A stretch of DNA of 64,000 nt, from positions 1-64,000 of the forward strand of contig JABWAQ010000013.1 in the NCBI GenBank assembly GCA_013360945.1, written 5' to 3'. The notes beneath the pieces were generated by a model. It saw only the letters and a list, made by a program, of their open reading frames with translations. It did no database searches and was not told where the DNA came from. Positions 42,996-51,147 of the stretch are shown here, piece by piece (the first letter of the stretch is position 1; each line of letters opens with the position of its first letter). The DNA comes from Candidatus Brocadia sp. GTDB lineage: Bacteria; Planctomycetota; Brocadiia; Brocadiales; Brocadiaceae. The position numbers and the translations under genes were made by a program.

Positions 42996-43312
42996 TAGTC
43001 AGGAAGATAACTCCAAAGGCAGAAATTTTAACTTAACACAATGATCAGTATTTACGCAGTTCTCGGGGAGTATTTTACATCATATTTTTTAACACTTTAG
43101 CTTTTTGAAAAATCCGTACATTTTACGTAATCGACATAAAACAAAAGACGTAGCGCGGGTGGTTTATCCCCCGCCTAATGCCGCCCACAAGGGATCGGCG
43201 CTACCTTTTTCAAAAAGCTAAAGTGTTACCATATTTTTACCCTTCTGACATGGCAAGCAACTACTATTGTGTTTTCTAAAAGCACCCGTATGAATAAACA
43301 GTTTTGCCAGAT
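42996..43312. other. Intergenic region containing a MITE
   Basis: The short region after the operon is taken up by the 140-bp inverted-repeat element at 43090-43229; I see no gene. Confidence 0.65.
43090..43229. mobile_element. MITE-like element with 23-bp perfect terminal inverted repeats
   Basis: The left end TAACACTTTAGCTTTTTGAA(AAA) at 43090-43112 is the exact reverse complement of 43206-43228. The interior holds an inner stem GTAGCGC/GGCGCTAC and no coding capacity. The 9-bp sequence CATATTTTT occurs directly before (43081-43089) and after (43230-43238), as expected for a target-site duplication. The related transposase is not in the window. Confidence 0.85.
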
Positions 43313-43729
43313 TTACTTGAGGAGCAGTATTCCGCCTAAAATAAGCAACATGCCTGCTGCCTTAGACAGGGTAATCTCCTCACCCAGAAAGATCCAGCCC
43401 AGGAGAAAGGAAAAGAGGGGATAACAGCAGGTAACGGGGATAATCCTTGATATCTCACCCGTCTTGAGGGCCTTGTAAAATACCAGTTGTGCCACAACCC
43501 CCGCCAGAATACCGGCAAGGACAAGGAAAAAGATGGCCTTGATTCCCATCTTCCCGAAGGAGGGAAACTGAGGGGTAAAAGCGATAAGAATTACGACACC
43601 CAGGAAGACCCCCGAACATCTGACCAGGTATGCGGCAGTTGGCTCAACGGATGAGAGGCCAATCTTCTCTAAAAACGGCACAAATCCCCAGATAAAGGCC
43701 GTCAGTAAGGCAAGGAAAAATGCTTCCAT
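43313..43729 (-). CDS. EamA-type small multidrug/metabolite transporter (four TM)
   Basis: A 138-residue hydrophobic protein with four or five membrane segments. It starts MEAFFLALLTAFIWGFVPFLEKIGL, has YLVRCSGVFLGVVIL and ends in the EamA-typical FSFLLGWIFLGEEITLSKAAGMLLILGGILLL. This single-repeat size is typical of small EamA/DMT members that dimerise. The substrate is unknown. ATG 43729 is chosen because of the GGGGTGA site before it. Confidence 0.85.
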   Translation of the reverse strand: MEAFFLALLTAFIWGFVPFLEKIGLSSVEPTAAYLVRCSGVFLGVVILIAFTPQFPSFGKMGIKAIFFLVLAGILAGVVAQLVFYKALKTGEISRIIPVTCCYPLFSFLLGWIFLGEEITLSKAAGMLLILGGILLLK

Positions 43730-43817
43730 GAAAATCACCCCAACAAAATGGTATACTTATAAAATAATTAAAGCTCTTGGCCACGAATTATCACAAATAG
43801 TGATTTTATACAGGGTG

Positions 43818-43844
43818 GCATGGACAAACTACGTTTGTCCATGC
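43818..43844. repeat. Family B palindrome, copy 5
   Basis: GCATGGACAAAC-tac-GTTTGTCCATGC, preceded by CAGGGTG. Both arms carry the compensating change (ACG to ATG and CGT to CAT) relative to the consensus, so pairing is kept. Confidence 0.8.
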
Positions 43845-43945
43845 TGAACTTGCGCGACGTTGTTTATGTATCATCTATTTTGAAATTGAATTGAAAATAC
43901 AACGGTAACTATTGCAAGCACAAGGCATTCATCAGTTTTACAAAA

Positions 43946-43972
43946 GCACGGACAAGCAATGCTTGTCCGTGC
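43946..43972. repeat. Family B palindrome, copy 6
   Basis: GCACGGACAAGC-aat-GCTTGTCCGTGC followed by CACCC. Here too both arms changed together (AAAC/GTTT to AAGC/GCTT). Confidence 0.8.
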
Positions 43973-44603
43973 CACCCAAATAGAATAGCATACAATGCAT
44001 CAACTTGACAAATCACAATTTCTGAGCCTTTTGGGTATAAATGATGGAAAAACACCTTGTGGAGTTAGAAGTCACATAATTATAATAAAACAGGAGGAAA
44101 AATTCTTTAACAATGTTTTCAGACCATCACCGAACCCGAACGAGTCGGAAAAGTTTATCAATACTCTTTATGAACTCCAACATCGTTTCAATAACTCAGT
44201 GTTGCTCGCAATGCTATATCATTTTTTATTTGATTTAGTCCGGGTTAGTCAGTAAAAAATTTCAGAGGCAATTGCTCTTGTGTTTTAAAAAAGTACGAGC
44301 TTCTATAAATTGGCTTGTAAGCCTTGTATTACATGGCAATCCAGTTAATGGCAAAAATATTTTTTGTTAGATACTAGATAACTATTCAGCGTACTTTCGC
44401 CTACAATCGCTACACGCGAACAAAGTGTTGATTCTGCAATCCCGAAGGGATGGTATGATTATAGCATATTGTCATGCAATTACGTTTAACCCCGCAGGGG
44501 TGACATGGTATCATTCATTTCGCCTTATTTCACCCCTTATATGTTAAGGTGTCTATAATACATTGAAATATTATAAGAGTTAACTAAAATAGTTAACAGA
44601 ATT

Positions 44604-44666
44604 GCGGGAAGGATTGGTTAACGGAAGGAGTCCGTAGGACGACTGGAGTTAACCAATCCTTCCCGC
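44604..44666 (+). ncRNA. Candidate structured RNA in the IS110 left flank (19-bp perfect stem)
   Basis: GCGGGAAGGATTGGTTAAC (44604-44622) is the exact complement of 44648-44666. The 25-nt loop holds a smaller GTCC/GGAC stem. The hairpin lies about 220 bp before the transposase start, in the place where IS110-type elements encode their bridge RNA. The assignment as RNA is inference. A second stem GTTAACTA/TAGTTAAC lies at 44579-44597. Confidence 0.4.
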
Positions 44667-44888
44667 CCGAAAAATTGTTCATGAAGGAGCACGGGAAGAT
44701 AGAGTCTCGTCACCCCTGTCACACGATGGCCTCCCGTAGACCATACTCATCTTTCTTTGCTAATTTCTGCAACCGTATGATCGATAGAATGTTCTGAAAA
44801 AGTCCATATAAGGCTATCAACGGGTAACAGAAATTGCTCGCTCTTTCCGGGCACCCACAAACACTTTTTCATGGAAGGAGACCACGCA

Positions 44889-46035
44889 ATGGAACAAAAA
44901 ATGATTTATGTTGGCATTGACTGGGCTGATGATCATCACGATATTGTTATTACCGATGACTCAGCAAAGACGCTCGATCAATTCCGGATTGACCACACCT
45001 GCGACGGATTTGCCCTGCTTCATTCACACATCGCACATTATCAGACATCACCCGGCCTCGTATTAGTCGCCATCGAGACAAGCCGTGGACTTCTCCTGCA
45101 CGAACTCTTGCGGAAAGGCTATACCGTCTATGCCATCAATCCCAAGGCAGTCAACCGGTACAAGGATCGGCACATGCTTTCAAAGGCAAAATCAGACGTC
45201 CTCGACGCCCTGTCGCTCGGCCATCTCCTGCGAACCGACCGACACCTGTTTCGACCACTCATGCCCCTTCCCGAAGACTACCGGCTTCTCGACCGGCTTT
45301 GCGGCGACCTTCGGAAAGCGGTTGATGAAAAATCAAGGATCCTCAACCAGGTTATCTCCTGCTCGAAAGAATCCTATCCAAAGGCGCTGGAGATATTTTC
45401 TCTGAATTCACAGATATTCATCGAATTTCTGAAGGCTTTTCCCGATCACGACGCCCTGCATGCCTGCACAAAAAAGACCTTCCTTTCGTTCCGGAAAACT
45501 TCGACTGGGCATGCTTCTCGGCCAACTCGAAAATCTCAAAGAACATATTACCCGTTATGAACGGGAAATTCAGCATATCCTCGATCATCTTCCCGAATCA
45601 AACCCCGTCAAAAGTTTACCGGGTGTGGGAGAACGGCTTGCGCCGGAACTGGTCGCAATCCTTGGGCCAAACAGCAAAGACGGCCATCACCGCTTCCAGG
45701 TCGCTGCGGAAATTGCAAAACTCTCCGGTTGTGTGCCCGTTGTCAGGGAAAGCGGAAAATGGAGAACCGTGTCTCTGCGTTACGCGTGCGTAAAACCCTT
45801 CAGAAGGACATTTCGTGATTGGGCTTTTACCAGTATCAACCACTCACGCTGGGCAAGGGCATTCTACGATTACCACAAGCAGAGAAACCAAAATCATTCT
45901 ACCATCCTGCGCAACCTCGGCAAAAAATGGATCAAAATCCTTTTTGCTCTTTGGTCTCGGGGAACAACCTATGATGAAACGGTGCATGTTCACAATCTCA
46001 AAGCACGAAATGTCCCTTGGGCTATGGCTTTGTAA
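44889..46035 (+). pseudogene. IS110-family transposase, frameshifted
   Basis: The 5' frame from ATG 44889 (ribosome site AAGGAGA) encodes the DEDD-type RuvC-like domain: YVGIDWADDHHDIV, VAIETSRGLLLHELL and AINPKAVNRYKDRHMLSKAKSDVLDALSLGHLL. After about 45470 the coding continues in the +1 frame, with LPGVGERLAPELVAILG, LSGCVPVVRESGKW and WAFTSINHSRWARAFYDYHKQRNQ, the transposase domain with the catalytic Ser region. The breakpoint lies near an A6G run (about 45468-45474). Compared with typical IS110 proteins about 30 residues of the middle are also missing, so a deletion is likely and the gene is probably inactive. Confidence 0.85.
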
Positions 46036-46316
46036 TCGTTCATTTCTAAAGAACTTTTTTACTCTTTTTTTCTGAAAAGAAAAAAGAGCTTGACATAGAA
46101 TGTCTACCATTTTCCCCACTGTTTCCACCCGTAAACGGGGGGATTATGGGGGGTATTTGAAATTCCTTATAAACGCCAGGATTGTTCGTTCCCTAAGCCG
46201 GATCAGTCTTGCAGACTTCGTCGTGAACGCTCAGTCGATCGACAGAACCAGACGTTTTGCATAGCACGTCTGGGCATGAAACTGTGCAATGCCAGGAAAT
46301 CATGCCAAACAAAAAA

Positions 46317-46371
46317 AGCCTTACTGCAAAGATTTTTCCCAAACATCTTCGGCAGTAAGGCTGTCTTTTTT
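46317..46371 (+). terminator. Terminator-like hairpin
   Basis: AGCCTTACTGC (46317-46327) pairs with GCAGTAAGGCT (46352-46362) around an AAGAT/ATCTT inner stem, followed by GTCTTTTTT. It lies 280 bp after the IS110 transposase remnant; which transcript it ends is unclear. Confidence 0.65.
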
Positions 46372-46477
46372 GCATCATAGAGGGCGTATGCCATACGCCC
46401 CTGCAAAAGACCCTGTTACTTTGTGCCCCCCGATCACTCAGGGTTTACCCTTATCGTGATGTATTTTTATTGATAAT

Positions 46478-46580
46478 GTGTGTTAGTGTGTTAGTGTGTT
46501 AGTGTGTTAGTGTGTTAGTGTGTTAGTGTGTTAGTGTGTTAGTGTGTTAGTGTGTTAGTGTGTTAGTGTGTTAGTGTGTG
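46478..46580. repeat. Octanucleotide tandem repeat array (TGTGTTAG)n
   Basis: About 12 uninterrupted copies of the 8-bp unit TGTGTTAG. No frame crosses it usefully. Such arrays are prone to length change by slippage; this one lies in non-coding DNA. Confidence 0.9.
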
Positions 46581-46735
46581 GTAAAATACAATATAGCCAT
46601 GTTCATGTCAAGAAAAAAAATAAAGATATTTTCACGGGAGTGAATTTACAAGACGGGCTGTAGCGCGGACCTTTTCAGATGATCCCTTGTATTTACCTGG
46701 TGCATTCCCGATTTTTTGTAAATCTGGTTAACCTG

Positions 46736-46808
46736 GTAGGGCAGGGCATCGCTCACCAAATAATAGACAATGTGAACAAGATGTTTGGTGGGCGATGCCC
46801 TGCCCTAC
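46736..46808. repeat. Family C-like long inverted repeat
   Basis: GTAGGGCAGGGCATCGC pairs with GCGATGCCCTGCCCTAC, extended on the inside by TCACCAAA/TTTGGTG with one bulge. It shares the GTAGGGCA..GGCATCGC start with the RAYT-linked copies but lacks their middle part. Confidence 0.7.
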
Positions 46809-47248
46809 TCCTGGTCGCCGAATGTCCAATGAACAAATCCTTCGGTCAGAAGTTGTTGCGTGGACTGACCGCCCCAATAAGACCAGATCAACAACAGATT
46901 AGAAGTTCACACGACAACATGCTGGCCAGAAGTTGTCAAGGTATTATGTTTCGTAATATATTTGTTACAATACTAGGCAATCTGATGGGAGAAGATTATT
47001 CCCTGGCACAGAAGGATAAGGCGTATCGTTGTTTGGATTTGTTGCTAGAGTATCATCACCGTCTTCCAAGAAGGATCCCATGGCGTAACCTTTCATCTTT
47101 AAGCCCACATATCGGAAATTATATCATACCAGCAATCCAAGGTTTTTTTGTTATCAAACAATAAAGCAGTTGCAATTTATTTTTCCGTGTGTATATTATT
47201 TTAGTAACATCCGTGTGGTTTTTTATTACTACTTTGGAGAGTTCTGCC

Positions 47249-48148
47249 GTGAAAATTGCTGTAACGGGTTTAACAGGTTTTCTGGGTCATTATGTGGCAA
47301 AGAAACTCTTTGCAAGGGACGTCCGGATCCAGGCCCTTATTCGGAGTGCCAGCAATACATTACACCTGAAAGATTATGAGAGGAAGATATCCTTTGTACA
47401 GGGTGACATGACGGATAAAGAGACCCTGAAGAAATTTGTGCAGGGCTCTGATATTGTTATTCACATGGCTTATGAAAGGGATGGGGCGTCTTTTCATGAA
47501 GCCGCAAATAAAGACATCAAAAGATTTGTAGAGGCGAATCTCCTGAGCAGCATAGAATTGTTAGATGTCTCAAAACAAGCTGGTATCAAGCAATTCGTCT
47601 TCATCAGTTCCTGCGCAGTCTATGGGCATATCTTCCCTGCTATCAAACTGGATGAATTACACCCCTTGATGCCTGATTCCAATTATGGCGCCTATAAGGC
47701 CTCGGCAGAGGCATTTTGTCATTCGTATTTTATGTCAAAGGCCTTTGATACCACCATCTTCCGTCCCGTAGGCATTTACGGTATCAATCCTCATCTTGCC
47801 CACTCTGCCTGGTATAATATCATAAAAGACGTAAAACACGGAGTAAATGTAGAAGTTTCCGGAGGGGGAAAGGTGGTGCATGTGGAGGATGTAGCCAAGT
47901 CCGTAGATTCAGTAATTAGCAATAAAGATGCATCAGGAAAGATTTATAACCTCGTAGACTTTTACATAGATAACATGAGTATAGCGCGCATAGCCAAAGA
48001 AATCTGTGCTTCCGAATCCAACATCAGTGGCACCCCCAAGCAACCTATCCATACCATTGATAACACACAATCAAAGACCTTGGGCGTCCGCTATGCAGGC
48101 ATGGAGGGTTTAAGAGGATATATCCAAGAGTTGATTGACCGTGTTTAG
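47249..48148 (+). CDS. NAD-dependent epimerase/dehydratase (extended SDR)
   Basis: A 299-residue extended SDR when started at GTG 47249, which directly precedes the Rossmann motif VKIAVTGLTGFLGHYVAKKL (TGxxGxxG) and follows a GGAG site. The active-site pattern is SSCAVYG and Y-x-x-x-K in YGAYKASAEAF, with FRPVGIYGINP later on. Family members epimerise or dehydrate nucleotide sugars or reduce related substrates; no neighbour defines the substrate here. An ATG 60 bases upstream would add a hydrophobic leader but lacks a ribosome site. Confidence 0.88.
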   Translation: MKIAVTGLTGFLGHYVAKKLFARDVRIQALIRSASNTLHLKDYERKISFVQGDMTDKETLKKFVQGSDIVIHMAYERDGASFHEAANKDIKRFVEANLLSSIELLDVSKQAGIKQFVFISSCAVYGHIFPAIKLDELHPLMPDSNYGAYKASAEAFCHSYFMSKAFDTTIFRPVGIYGINPHLAHSAWYNIIKDVKHGVNVEVSGGGKVVHVEDVAKSVDSVISNKDASGKIYNLVDFYIDNMSIARIAKEICASESNISGTPKQPIHTIDNTQSKTLGVRYAGMEGLRGYIQELIDRV

Positions 48149-48176
48149 GTGTAAGTTTTACACTTCATAGTACTGT

Positions 48177-48280
48177 GTGAAATCTTTCTTTTTTGCAATT
48201 TTTTTACAACCCACTTGATCCCTCTTTGTTAAGGGTGCCTTGATTGCGGTTCTGCTGCGTTATAGTATTACTCCATAAAA
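48177..48280 (+). repeat. Dispersed repeat family A, copy 3
   Basis: GTGAAATCTTTCTTTTTTGC, ACAACCCACTTGATCCC, GTTAAGGGTGCCTTGATTGCGG, TTCTGCTGCGTTATAGTATTACTCC and AAAAACTTCTTTTTTC. The latter part, on to about 48320, is almost the exact inverse of 36383-36443. Confidence 0.75.
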
Positions 48281-48317
48281 ACTTCTTTTTTCTGTAAGGT
48301 TTTCTTTGTGATCTTTG

Positions 48318-48401
48318 TGTAAAACTTTGTGTTCTTTGTGGTTGAGCTTTTTTGGTTGTGTGTAAAACTTTGTGTTCTTTGTGGTTGAGCTTTTTTGGTT
48401 G
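48318..48401 (+). repeat. 43-bp-period direct duplication
   Basis: A unit starting TGTAAAACTTTGTGTTCTTTG and ending GAGCTTTTTTGGTTG occurs twice in tandem (48318 and 48361). It directly follows family A copy 3 and directly precedes the methyltransferase start. Confidence 0.85.
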
Positions 48402-48416
48402 CGGCTCTGCTGCTTT

Positions 48417-49682
48417 ATGCAATTACTTAGAGATTTCATAATTAAAGAAATAAACAAAAAAGGGGAGATCACCTTTGCCGAGTATATGCAGACGGTACTC
48501 TACCACCCTGTTTATGGCTATTACAATTCGAATGCAGAACGTATGGGGAGATTTGGTGATTACTATACAAGTCCCACCGTCCACAGGATGTTCGGGGAAC
48601 TTCTTGCAAAACAACTGGAAGAGATGTGGCAGATTTTGGGAGGAGGGACATTTACGGTTGTGGAGATGGGTGCCAATAGGGGATGGTTGTGCCATGACAT
48701 TATTCAATATGTAAAGAAAGAAAACCCACAATTTTATGATAATTTTCGATATATTATTGTAGAATCGAACCCCTTTGCAAAAGAGAAGCAAAGAGCACTT
48801 CTTAATTCTCTCATCACGACTAAAATGAACGCAGCACATGGGACGGCAGAAAAGAAAAATTATTTTAATCACGCCGTCGTTCAACACATCCCTTCCACCC
48901 TGTTCACAGGGAACAAGGAAACACACCCCGCGCCTCTTTTGTCAGAGGAGAAAGGTTTGGGTGGAAAAGTTTCGTGGCATTCTTACACGGACGATGGATT
49001 CTCTTTCGACCAGATTCAGGGATGTTTTTTATCCAATGAGTTTGTTGATGCCCTCCCTGTACATCGATTAAAACTAAAAAATAAGGTTTTAAAAGAGACC
49101 TATGTGGGTTATAATGGGGCAAATTTTTACGAAATAGATGATGAGGTGTCTGAACCAGCGTTAAGAGATTATCTTGAAACGAACCAAATATATCTGACAG
49201 AAGGCCAATCATGTGAGGTAAATTTGTGTGCTATAAAATGGCTGAGACACGTTTCAGATAAATTAAACAGAGGATTTATCATAACCGTTGATTACGGTAA
49301 TACAACAGATAAACTCTATGATGAAAGCAATTATGAAGGTACAGTGAGATGTTATTATAAACATAATGTCAATCACGATTATTATGAACGGATGGGTGAA
49401 CAAGACGTCACTTCTCATGTGAATTTTACAGGCTTGATGAATGCGGGAGAATCAATGGGATTGAAGGTTACAGGTTTCACAAAGCAATCCCACTTTTTGA
49501 TTGCATTGGGTATACTGGATGAATTAAATACGATACATAACGATATTGAAGCGATATTAAAGGTAAAAAATCTTTTCCATCCTGAAGGGATGGGTGAAAT
49601 CTTCAAGGTATTAATTCAGCATAAGAATATCGAAAACCATCAGTTAACCAGTTTAAGGCCGTTGCAAACAATAACGGGGTGA
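48417..49682 (+). CDS. MidA/DUF185-type SAM-dependent methyltransferase
   Basis: A 421-residue protein. MQLLRDFIIKEINKKGEITFAEYMQTVLYHPVYGYY and GRFGDYYTSPTVHRMFGELLAKQLEEMW mark the N-terminus of the MidA (NDUFAF7) family. The SAM fold has VEMGANRGWLCHDI, and GCFLSNEFVDALPVHRLKLK is the family's second signature. In mitochondria the homologue methylates a complex I subunit; the bacterial substrate is unknown. Between HAVVQHIPS and YTDDGFSFDQIQ an in-frame insert of 25-30 residues (near 165-190) looks translated from repeat DNA. The chosen ATG 48417 has a poor ribosome site and sits at the end of the repeats. Confidence 0.85.
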   Translation: MQLLRDFIIKEINKKGEITFAEYMQTVLYHPVYGYYNSNAERMGRFGDYYTSPTVHRMFGELLAKQLEEMWQILGGGTFTVVEMGANRGWLCHDIIQYVKKENPQFYDNFRYIIVESNPFAKEKQRALLNSLITTKMNAAHGTAEKKNYFNHAVVQHIPSTLFTGNKETHPAPLLSEEKGLGGKVSWHSYTDDGFSFDQIQGCFLSNEFVDALPVHRLKLKNKVLKETYVGYNGANFYEIDDEVSEPALRDYLETNQIYLTEGQSCEVNLCAIKWLRHVSDKLNRGFIITVDYGNTTDKLYDESNYEGTVRCYYKHNVNHDYYERMGEQDVTSHVNFTGLMNAGESMGLKVTGFTKQSHFLIALGILDELNTIHNDIEAILKVKNLFHPEGMGEIFKVLIQHKNIENHQLTSLRPLQTITG

Positions 49683-49717
49683 GCAATGTTTTATTTTCAA
49701 TGAGAAAGGGGGGAAGT

Positions 49718-49963
49718 ATGAAGATAAATCGGACGTCAGAGCCTAATAGCATGATGGAAATACTTATGGAGGCAATTAAGAGGGAACAGGAGTCATACGA
49801 TTATTATTACCGGGCAGCGTTGCAAGCGGCAAAACCTGCTACCCGCAAGATGTTATTAAACCTGGCAGAGTGGGAAAAGGGACACATCAACGAGTTGACC
49901 AACCACGTGATGGAACTCAAGGCACAGACAGAGATCGATCGGGCCATTACAGGAGGCATGTAA
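49718..49963 (+). CDS. Small ferritin-like (rubrerythrin-type) two-helix protein
   Basis: An 81-residue protein. The start ATG 49718 is set by the site AAAGGGGGGA. It holds two helices with E-A-I-K-R-E-Q-E-S-Y-D-Y-Y (first helix) and NLAEWEKGHINELTNHV (second helix, ExxH motif). These are iron ligands of rubrerythrin-type ferritin-like proteins, but only half of a four-helix bundle is present. Similar short proteins dimerise to complete the site. It lies 200 bp upstream of the dehydrogenase operon. Confidence 0.75.
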   Translation: MKINRTSEPNSMMEILMEAIKREQESYDYYYRAALQAAKPATRKMLLNLAEWEKGHINELTNHVMELKAQTEIDRAITGGM

Positions 49964-50160
49964 ATACCTGATAATTTACCGCAGAGAGCACGCAAAGGCA
50001 CAGAAGAAATATTAGACGAATAGGAAGTGAAAATGTAAAATAACAAGTCAAGATTCAAAAGAAATATTTTTACACGTTGATACATATTTTGAATTTTGAA
50101 TTTTTTATCGTGGATAGTTAAACGATAACAATTAGGTTGCAATTTCAGGTGGACTAAACG

Positions 50161-51147
50161 ATGGATATTAAACGAGAAGATTTATTACAGCTATACTATT
50201 ATTTGAAATTGACGCGGAGGATTGAAGATCGGTTTTCGTCGCTCTATCATCAAGGAAGAATATTGGGAGGGGCATGGACGAGTAACGGTACAGAGGCAAT
50301 TTCTGTGGGGTATGGCTACGCCCTTGAAAAGAATGATATTGCAGCACCTTATTTCCGGGATATGGGATGTTTTTTGGTTCGGGGAATTACACCAAAGCGT
50401 CTCATGGCACAGTACCTTGGGAAAAAGACCGGTGTAACCGGCGGTAAAGAAGGAAATGTTCACGTCGGGGATATGAATTTCGGTGTCTTTGGCTTTCCAA
50501 GCCATCTGGCCAATAATTATGCAATGGGGACTGGCGCCGCCCTCGCCTTTAAAATACGAGGTGAAAAAAGGATTGCTGCTGCATGTACCGGGGATGGCGG
50601 GACGAGTCGCGGCGATTTTCACGAGGCGATGAATCTCGCTGCGGTAAGGAAGCTACCCATCGTATTTTTTTGTAATAATAATCAATATGCCTATTCAACA
50701 CCATTGAAATTACAGATGGCCATCAAAAATGTTGCAGAACGTGCACTCGCTTATGGAATGCCCAACAAAATCGTAGATGGGAACAACGTAGTGGAGGTTT
50801 TTACCGTCGCAAGGGATGCCTATGATGTGGCAAGAAATGGTGGTGGACCGACGTTTATCGAATGCAAGACCATGAGGATGCACGGGCATTCAGAGCATGA
50901 CAGCGCAAAATATGTTCCACGGGAATTATTAGAGGAATGGAAGAAAAAAGACCCTGTTTTACATATGGAAAAATATTTGATGGAAAACAATGTTGCCAAA
51001 AAGGAGGAACTGGATGGCATTGATTCACGGGTAAAAAAAGAGATCGATGACGCCGAAACATTTGCCGAAGAAAGTCCGTACCCTGACCCAGGAGATTGTC
51101 TGAAAGGTGTTTATGCAACTCCTGTAATGGAGGAACAAATGATATGA
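50161..51147 (+). CDS. pdhA: 2-oxoacid dehydrogenase E1 alpha subunit (pyruvate/acetoin type)
   Basis: E1 alpha binds thiamine pyrophosphate and decarboxylates the 2-oxoacid. The 328-residue protein starts with LKLTRRIEDRFSSLYHQG and has the TPP motif from GDGGTSRGDFHEAMNLAAV to FFCNNNQYAYSTP (about residues 143-182). RMHGHSEHD is the phosphorylation-loop region of the family. Neighbours are E1 beta, E2 and the lipoate genes. Pyruvate, acetoin or branched-chain oxoacids are possible substrates. Its stop overlaps the E1 beta start (ATGA). Confidence 0.93.
   Translation: MDIKREDLLQLYYYLKLTRRIEDRFSSLYHQGRILGGAWTSNGTEAISVGYGYALEKNDIAAPYFRDMGCFLVRGITPKRLMAQYLGKKTGVTGGKEGNVHVGDMNFGVFGFPSHLANNYAMGTGAALAFKIRGEKRIAAACTGDGGTSRGDFHEAMNLAAVRKLPIVFFCNNNQYAYSTPLKLQMAIKNVAERALAYGMPNKIVDGNNVVEVFTVARDAYDVARNGGGPTFIECKTMRMHGHSEHDSAKYVPRELLEEWKKKDPVLHMEKYLMENNVAKKEELDGIDSRVKKEIDDAETFAEESPYPDPGDCLKGVYATPVMEEQMI

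Larger units (their letters stand above)
43739..44870. other. Repeat-bearing region and IS110 left flank
   Basis: Two family B palindromes (43818-43844 and 43946-43972) bracket about 100 bp. A plus-strand frame of 86 codons (43995-44255) lacks a ribosome site and homology I can recognise. From 44440 on, short GC hairpins CCCGAAGGG and CCCCGCAGGGG appear, followed by the IS110 left flank with a 19-bp hairpin. Confidence 0.5.
46036..47248. other. Intergenic region with terminator, microsatellite and a family C hairpin
   Basis: The region contains, in order, a CCCC/GGGG stretch at about 46115-46160, a terminator-like hairpin (46317-46371), an octanucleotide repeat array (about 46478-46580), and a family C-like hairpin (46736-46808). 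A plus-strand frame of 161 codons (46679-47164) runs through that hairpin. Its second part, from ATG 46829 (MNKSFGQKLLRGLTAPIRP..), could be a small gene, but there is no ribosome site or known family. Confidence 0.5.

Noticed and set aside
43995-44255. Possible 86-codon gene
   Set aside because: No ribosome site, no recognisable family, and position between repeats; not supported.
45460-45480. Programmed -1 frameshift in the IS110 transposase at A-AAA-AAG
   Set aside because: The heptamer is present in frame, but the downstream coding frame is +1, not -1, and part of the connecting region is missing.
46478-46580. CRISPR array
   Set aside because: The repeats are 8 bp, back to back without spacers, and no cas gene is near. 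It is a microsatellite.
46679-47164. 161-codon open frame downstream of the microsatellite
   Set aside because: Its first part is a translated family C hairpin; the remainder has no ribosome site or familiar motif. Left as unassigned.
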